This document shows positions 13,176 to 18,226 of a stretch of 18,226 nucleotides of DNA, piece after piece. Each line of letters opens with the position of its first letter. Within the stretch, counting starts at the first letter, position 1. Position numbers and translations under genes: made by a program. Below the pieces are notes generated by a model. That model did not search any database, was not told where the DNA came from, and saw only the letters and a list, made by a program, of their open reading frames with translations. Source of the stretch: Eubacteriales Family XIII. Incertae Sedis bacterium (GTDB lineage Bacteria; Bacillota; Clostridia; Peptostreptococcales; Anaerovoracaceae); assembly GCA_031276775.1 (NCBI GenBank), contig JAISML010000011.1:1-18226 (forward strand), in the 5' to 3' direction.

Positions 13176-16100
13176 ATGACAGGTCCGGCAATCGCAAAAA
13201 GGAAAAAACGCGCGACGGCGTCCGCACTGATCGTCGCGCTGCTCGCAGCGGCGGCCGTCGCCGCGCCCCTGCCAGTCCACGCGGTCGGCTTCGGCGAGTC
13301 GTCCGGCGTCGCGTGGGTGCAGGGGGACAGCATGAACACGGAATACGGCATCGACTCCGGCGCGCGCTACGCCGGCGGGGGTCACGTGGCCTACTGCATG
13401 GACGAAGGCCGCGCAGGCCCGACGGGGGACTACGGCAATTCGTACGCCGCGGATGGGACACTCGCCGCCGTGCTGTATTACGGATACCCGAACAACACGG
13501 TCATACAGGGCTATGCGCTCACCGCCGATCAGGCGCGGTGCGCCACCCAGGTGGCGGTGTGGGCCTGCAACCCGGAGCGGTTTGACATCAATGACGCGTC
13601 CCTGCACGGTCACGGCGGATACATGCCGGACAGCGGCAACGTGCTTGCCGCCGCGCGCGCCCTGTACGCGTACGCGCTGGCAAACGGCCTGCCGGACTTT
13701 GCCTCGGCGATCGAAAAGCCCGCAGATAAGACCGTCGGTCCGTTCAGCGCGGATTACCGCCGCATCGGACCCTACACGGTGACGGGGGCGGCGTCCATTT
13801 CCGCAGTACTGTCGGACGCCCCCGCCGGCGCGTACATCGGCGACGCCGCGGGAACGCCGACGGGGACATACACCAACGGCGGCCAGTTCTACGCGTATCT
13901 GCCCGTGTCCGGACTCGGGACGCAGGGAACCGCAACAATCAATATATACGCAAACTATATCGTCCCGTCGTACACGTGTTACTGGCGGGACGGGGGCTAT
14001 CAGCGGATGGTTTTGGTCGGCGATCCGTACGAAGCCAATAACTCCGGCGCTGACACGCTCACCTGGTCGGTCGCCTCCGTCACAAAGCGGCAAACCGGCG
14101 GCGACGTGCCGGTTCCGGACACGGAATTCCGCCTGGATCGTTTCATCTCCGGCGCATGGCAGGCCGCCGGGGAAGGCACGACCGACGCGGCCGGGAAACT
14201 CGTGTTTCCAGGTCTCGGCGCCGGCACATGGCGCATCACGGAAACGCGGCCGAATCCGAACTACGCCACAGGCGGGGAAAGCGGACAGAGCCCGGTCCGG
14301 CAGTTCACGCTCGGCGACGCGGCGACGGACGAAATCCAGATTTTTGAAAACGACCTGATTGCCGTCAGCGTCGAAGTCGACAAAGACACGATCCAGCGCA
14401 CGAGCGCGGCCTACGCGTCGTTGCCGGGCAAAGAAGGCTTTGACAACGTGGGCAGGGAACTGTACCGTTACGACGTCGATTACCGCAGCACATCCTCCGT
14501 GCGCGCCGACGAGCTGACCGTCGACGATCCGCTGGAGGCCGTCTCCGAGGGGCAAATCCGTCTGGAGAAACTGTGGACGCCCGTATCGTGGGGCGACACG
14601 GACGGCAAAATGAACATATGGTACAGGACGAACCTGACGGACGACGGGACGGTGTACGACGCCGCATGCGCAACGGACACAAACCCGGAGAACGCGAACA
14701 ATCCCGGCAGGACGCCCGTTTGGCCGAACACGGGATACAGGCTTTGGGCGCGGGACGTGCCCACGGCGCAGCGCACAGCGCTCGACGCGGCGTCGCTCGG
14801 CCTTGCGGAGGGCGAATACATCACGGCGGTGCGGTACGAGCACGGCTCGGCGGAAAAAGGATTCACGACGAAAAATTACGCGGACGTATCCCTGAACGAT
14901 ATCGATTACGCGGCCGTTGCAGCGGGAGAAGCGTCGGAGGACGACTTTACGGTTGACTGGACGCCGCGCGAAAGCGACATCTTTTTCGCGGCGGGCGCGC
15001 TCGACGCGACGGGACTCATGCCCGCGACCTACCTTGTCTCCGCCGCCGCCCCCGCCGGGGCGTACGCGCCCGAACTGCGCACGGGGGAGAGGATTGCAGT
15101 CTCCCACGCGGCGCCCGGGAAACCGGTCTCCGAAACGGAAGTCCGGGAAACCGTCGTGCTGAAACACAGGGTGAACGAAATCGCGGACAAACTGTCCGTC
15201 GATCCCGTCTTCGAAGACGATCGCGCGGTTTCGGGCAAAGGCACACCGGGGGAACCCGTGCGGGTCATGTTTCCGATGCCCGGCCCTGACGTGACGGCGG
15301 AAACCGTTGTCTCACCCGACGGCGCATGGCGCGCGGTCATGCCTGAATCTTACGCGCCGCAGCCCGGAGACGGCATACGCGCAGCCCGCGATCTCGCCGG
15401 AACGGACACTGTCGCCGAAGAAAGAGTATGTGTGACGGCGGGAAAGCGTCCCGCGCCCGAAACGCCCGGGACATTTTCCGTAAATCCGGTCAGGGAGGGC
15501 GACGCAGCGATCACCGGCGCGGGTGCGCCCGGTGCGACGGTGACCCTCACGGAACCGGAAGCCGCATCCGCATTCGGCGCGCTTTCCACGACGGCGGACG
15601 CGGGCGGCGCCTGGCGCATCGACCTTCCGGAAGTCGTCATTGCCTCGTCCGTGTCGGCAAAGATTGCCCGCAACCTAATCCTGACCGACGAGGACGAAGA
15701 CGCGGTGGTCACGCGCCTGATCGACACGTTCGAAGCAGAAACAAAAGCCGCGCCTTTGCCGGCTGAGGAAGCCGTCCCGATACCCGACACGAAGCCGGTC
15801 GTCGTCTCGCAAAGGTCGGGCATGCCGCCGCAAACCGGAGACGATGCGCGGCCCGTCTTTTTCGCCGTCCTGCTCCTCGTTTCGGCGATTGCCGTCCTTG
15901 CGCTTGCGGGATTCTCGTGCGGGCGCGGACGCGGACGCAAAAAGTTTTTTTTCGCGGCGGCTTTTCTCTCTTTTCTCTTTGTCTGCTCCCTCACCTTTGC
16001 GGGCGCAGGACTGTTGCCGGAAATTCGGACGCAACTTGCGGCGCCCGTCCTTTCCCTCACCGCCCCGGACGGCGAAAGCGAGTCTGCGTCGTCGCGCGCG

Positions 16101-16976
16101 GACAAAGTCGTGACGGTGACCCGGGAATATTTCTACACGTCGCTTGACGCCGCGCCGCCCGTCCCGCCGCCCGAGATCGAGAAAGACGGGAAGATCCTGA
16201 AACTGCGATCGGTGACGTCTCCCATACAGGTCCCGTACAAGCCGGACGCAAGGACGTACGAAGATCGGTTTGACGCACAGCTTGCCCCGGAGACTTACGA
16301 AACAGCCGGGAAAGAGGCGTTTCCGAAAGTGCGCCGCGTGGACGACGGACTGTATGTCGGCGATATCCCGCTGACCGAATACCATGCGGAAGAAGTGTAT
16401 GTGTCGAAAGAAACGGAGCGGGACGAAGTCGTCACAATGGCGGCGCTTGCGAGCAACGAAGCGGATGCGATACCGCAATTCCGCGCTTTCACGGTGCGGG
16501 ACGACGCGGACGCGGACGCCCGCTCCGTCGCCGTCTACGAGCGGGCGGGCGTGAGGTTCGACGTCGAAAGCCGGGACGCGCTCGGACTGCCCGTCTCCTA
16601 TGCCGCAACGGTTGTCTACAGAGGCGCCGAGCGGTATCTGGAACTCGATCGGCACAACGCGTATCTCACGTACCGCGATGAAATACCCGCCGGCGTGACG
16701 GGCCGTAAAATCACGGCGACCTACCAAAGCGAGGATGTCGCGTCCGCAGAGGATGCCGCCGTCTCCCCCGCCGACACCGACGGCAAAAACGGCGTCAACG
16801 CAGATGGCGCGACCGCAGATCCCGAAAGCGGCGCACAGCCGAATATTCCGCTTCGCGCCCTCGCGTTTGCCGGAGCGGGGATCGCGATCCTGGCGCTTGC
16901 CGCGATCCTGATCCTGTTTCTGCTTCGCCGGCACAAAAAAAGGAGAGAGTCAAATGAGTCTGCGGGACAGCAATGA
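13176..16976 (+). CDS. Large thioester/Cna-B surface protein with internal sorting-like signal
   Basis: Exported adhesin-like protein of 1266 aa; ATG preceded by AAGGAGG about 7 nt upstream. A signal peptide occupies 1-36. Next is a thioester domain with Cys74 (AYCMDEG) and Gln125 (CATQVAVWA), the pair that forms a Cys-Gln thioester able to bond covalently to host or partner surfaces. A Cna-B/SpaA domain (about 300-393) has a plausible isopeptide triad Lys304, Glu356, Asn392. Beta-sandwich regions follow (about 395-860). At 884-888 stands PPQTG, an LPxTG-like motif, with a hydrophobic helix and basic end (RGRGRKK), immediately followed by a second hydrophobic stretch, another exported-looking domain (about 950-1220), and a final TM helix (about 1227-1248) with a basic tail. 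The next gene overlaps its 3' end by 23 bp. Confidence 0.92.
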   Translation: MTGPAIAKRKKRATASALIVALLAAAAVAAPLPVHAVGFGESSGVAWVQGDSMNTEYGIDSGARYAGGGHVAYCMDEGRAGPTGDYGNSYAADGTLAAVLYYGYPNNTVIQGYALTADQARCATQVAVWACNPERFDINDASLHGHGGYMPDSGNVLAAARALYAYALANGLPDFASAIEKPADKTVGPFSADYRRIGPYTVTGAASISAVLSDAPAGAYIGDAAGTPTGTYTNGGQFYAYLPVSGLGTQGTATINIYANYIVPSYTCYWRDGGYQRMVLVGDPYEANNSGADTLTWSVASVTKRQTGGDVPVPDTEFRLDRFISGAWQAAGEGTTDAAGKLVFPGLGAGTWRITETRPNPNYATGGESGQSPVRQFTLGDAATDEIQIFENDLIAVSVEVDKDTIQRTSAAYASLPGKEGFDNVGRELYRYDVDYRSTSSVRADELTVDDPLEAVSEGQIRLEKLWTPVSWGDTDGKMNIWYRTNLTDDGTVYDAACATDTNPENANNPGRTPVWPNTGYRLWARDVPTAQRTALDAASLGLAEGEYITAVRYEHGSAEKGFTTKNYADVSLNDIDYAAVAAGEASEDDFTVDWTPRESDIFFAAGALDATGLMPATYLVSAAAPAGAYAPELRTGERIAVSHAAPGKPVSETEVRETVVLKHRVNEIADKLSVDPVFEDDRAVSGKGTPGEPVRVMFPMPGPDVTAETVVSPDGAWRAVMPESYAPQPGDGIRAARDLAGTDTVAEERVCVTAGKRPAPETPGTFSVNPVREGDAAITGAGAPGATVTLTEPEAASAFGALSTTADAGGAWRIDLPEVVIASSVSAKIARNLILTDEDEDAVVTRLIDTFEAETKAAPLPAEEAVPIPDTKPVVVSQRSGMPPQTGDDARPVFFAVLLLVSAIAVLALAGFSCGRGRGRKKFFFAAAFLSFLFVCSLTFAGAGLLPEIRTQLAAPVLSLTAPDGESESASSRADKVVTVTREYFYTSLDAAPPVPPPEIEKDGKILKLRSVTSPIQVPYKPDARTYEDRFDAQLAPETYETAGKEAFPKVRRVDDGLYVGDIPLTEYHAEEVYVSKETERDEVVTMAALASNEADAIPQFRAFTVRDDADADARSVAVYERAGVRFDVESRDALGLPVSYAATVVYRGAERYLELDRHNAYLTYRDEIPAGVTGRKITATYQSEDVASAEDAAVSPADTDGKNGVNADGATADPESGAQPNIPLRALAFAGAGIAILALAAILILFLLRRHKKRRESNESAGQQ

Positions 16977-18226
16977 CATTTCCTGGGAGCGGATCGACTA
17001 TGGGGATCACATGAGATCGTCGCTGTCGAAGCTGTTGGCGTTGCACGAAGGGGAAGCCTATCGCAGCGTCGCCGAACTGGCTCAAACGCTTGCCGGCGAT
17101 GTAAGGCCCGTTGCCGCAGGAAATTTCCTTGCGGCTTTTCCCGAGGAAACAAAGCAGACACACGACTACTTTTACGGTGTGTTTGACGCCTCCGTAAATC
17201 CGTTCGAAAATCCGGAAGCCTTTGCGGCGCTCATGTACCGCAAAAAATTCGGGGAACTGCTTGCCCGCTCCGATTATTTGGCCGCGCACAAAACCGGAAC
17301 GGGAAACGTATCCATTTTCCTCACGCCCGAAGCCGTCAGCCTGATCCGCGGGGAAATCGGTCTGCCCGCACCCGTGCGGCACACCCCCGCCGAACATCCC
17401 AAACAATCTCAAAAAGCCCCGCCCCGGAATTTTTCGGCGGAATTCAACCCGGGGAACGGGCAATCGAAAGAAAGGAGGAACGCCGTGCACATAGACGCGC
17501 AGGTTGAACCCGTCGAAGGAAAGAAGCGTTTCAGAGGACGCGCAACAATCACGCTGAACGACGCCGTTACGGTTGAGGGCTTGTCGATATGGGCCAAAAA
17601 TGACGGAACCATGTACGTGAAAATGCCGGAAAAAGACGGTTTGCCAAAAGATTTTGACGGAAACCGCGATCTTGCCTACCCGTTGTCGGGGGATTTCAGA
17701 AGAGAGATACAGGCCAAGGTTCTTGCGGAATACGGGCGCGCCGTCGAACAAAGAAACAGCTTTTCGGTGCAGGTGTTCCCCTCGGAAGGAGCAAACAAAA
17801 TCCGTGCGAACGCAACCGTCACTTTTGAAAACGAATTTGTCATAACGGGCGTAACCGTTGCGGAAAACCGCGACGGAACGTTGTTCGTCGGAATGCCGCA
17901 GCGCAGCCACACAAACCGCGCGGGAGAAAAGGTGTACAAAGACGTCGTGACCCTGCCGCCTCACCTGAAAGGCGAGCTGACGGCAAAACTGTTGGAAAGC
18001 TACGCAATTATGCGGGCGGAAAAGGCAGGCGAAGAAAAAAACGCGGCACGCGGCACGGCAGGGAATCCCTCCGGCAGGGAAAAGAACCCCGGGGAGAACG
18101 AAAAATTCAACAGGGACGGCGAACAGCAACGTTCCGGTTTGCCTGCGGAATACACACCCTGCCCCGTGCCGTCGTTTCGCCGCCAAAACAGAGAAACCGC
18201 ATCCGCAAAATTCGATGCGGAAATCT
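16954..18226 (+). CDS. Protein with two SpoVG-like domains, C-terminus cut by window edge
   Basis: At least 424 aa, open at the window end; ATG at 16954 with AGGAGAG 7 nt upstream, overlapping the surface-protein gene by 23 bp. Residues 1-150 are an unrecognised, mostly helical domain. After a Pro/Gln-rich linker come two consecutive SpoVG-like domains (about 180-260 and 269-350). The second (VQVFPSEGANKIRANATVTF, then FVGMPQRS and YKDVVTLPP) is closest to the family, which binds DNA or RNA and regulates gene expression. The first is more diverged but has the same strand pattern (ATITLNDAVTVEGLSIW, YVKMPEKD). The rest is hydrophilic and low complexity, with CP near the end of what is visible. 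SpoVG-domain fusions are common in Firmicute conjugative elements, which supports that setting. Confidence 0.88.
   Translation, partial: MSLRDSNDISWERIDYGDHMRSSLSKLLALHEGEAYRSVAELAQTLAGDVRPVAAGNFLAAFPEETKQTHDYFYGVFDASVNPFENPEAFAALMYRKKFGELLARSDYLAAHKTGTGNVSIFLTPEAVSLIRGEIGLPAPVRHTPAEHPKQSQKAPPRNFSAEFNPGNGQSKERRNAVHIDAQVEPVEGKKRFRGRATITLNDAVTVEGLSIWAKNDGTMYVKMPEKDGLPKDFDGNRDLAYPLSGDFRREIQAKVLAEYGRAVEQRNSFSVQVFPSEGANKIRANATVTFENEFVITGVTVAENRDGTLFVGMPQRSHTNRAGEKVYKDVVTLPPHLKGELTAKLLESYAIMRAEKAGEEKNAARGTAGNPSGREKNPGENEKFNRDGEQQRSGLPAEYTPCPVPSFRRQNRETASAKFDAEI
17471..17487 (+). promoter_or_regulatory. Internal ribosome binding site and GTG start
   Basis: AAAGGAGG (17471-17478) stands 6 nt before an in-frame GTG (17485), codon 178 of the SpoVG-domain gene. 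The site lies in the linker directly before the first SpoVG-like domain. It would allow a shorter product holding only the SpoVG domains, or it marks the start of a formerly separate gene. Confidence 0.6.

Noticed and set aside
13161..15167. 668-aa open frame on the minus strand
   Set aside because: It lies antisense to the thioester/Cna-B gene, is very Arg/Gly/Val-rich, has no ribosome binding site or family motif, and is the usual shadow of a GC-rich gene.
15675..16934. 419-aa open frame on the minus strand
   Set aside because: Antisense shadow of the second half of the surface protein, Arg-rich with no recognisable domain.

Overview
The window looks like a chromosomal segment of a moderately high-GC Firmicute, probably a Clostridia-type anaerobe. 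The grounds are strong AGGAGG-type ribosome binding sites, two lipoproteins with Gram-positive-style lipoboxes, a thioester/Cna-B surface protein with a sortase-like motif, and SpoVG-family domains. It falls into two parts. The left part (1 to about 8480) is a metal-handling, mainly copper, region. The right part (about 8870 to the end) resembles the accessory backbone of an integrative conjugative element or similar mobile element.

Left part. On the minus strand, in transcription order, lie a copper-type P1B-ATPase (copA-like), a small HMA copper chaperone (copZ-like), an OmpR-family response regulator and a sensor histidine kinase cut by the window edge. They read as one operon for sensing, binding and exporting copper. 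Divergent from copA is an HxlR-family regulator. The shared intergenic region holds a promoter on each strand, a 7-bp inverted repeat over the hxlR -10 box, and a nearly perfect 65-bp tandem duplication. The regulator gene meets, stop codon against stop codon, a second minus-strand operon. That operon has a three-domain HMA / SafE-type membrane / cupredoxin fusion and a DUF2318 lipoprotein with three Cys clusters. A possible 75-aa gene and a lipoprotein of unknown function follow.

Right part. A largely gene-free stretch (8484-9061) contains a 25-bp near-palindrome resembling parS half-sites. After a small ORF and a tRNA-like structured sequence come parA and a ParB-like gene that lacks the middle of its N-terminal CTPase region. 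Next are a small conserved-looking protein, a VapD (Cas2-like ribonuclease) homologue and an exported two-FN3-domain protein, then a clear terminator. A perfect 27-bp palindrome, sharing its core with the upstream one, stands directly before a 1266-aa surface protein. That protein has a signal peptide, thioester domain, Cna-B domain, an internal PPQTG sorting-like signal and a second exported domain. The window ends inside a protein with two SpoVG-like domains, the first preceded by a strong internal ribosome binding site.

How they may work together: the left genes sense and move copper at the membrane and cell surface. The right genes look like maintenance (ParA/ParB with candidate parS sites), regulation (VapD, SpoVG) and host-cell or mating-partner adhesion functions of a mobile element. 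No integrase, relaxase or conjugation ATPase is in the window, so the mobile-element assignment is inference from gene content. I found no rRNA, canonical tRNA, CRISPR array or insertion sequence.
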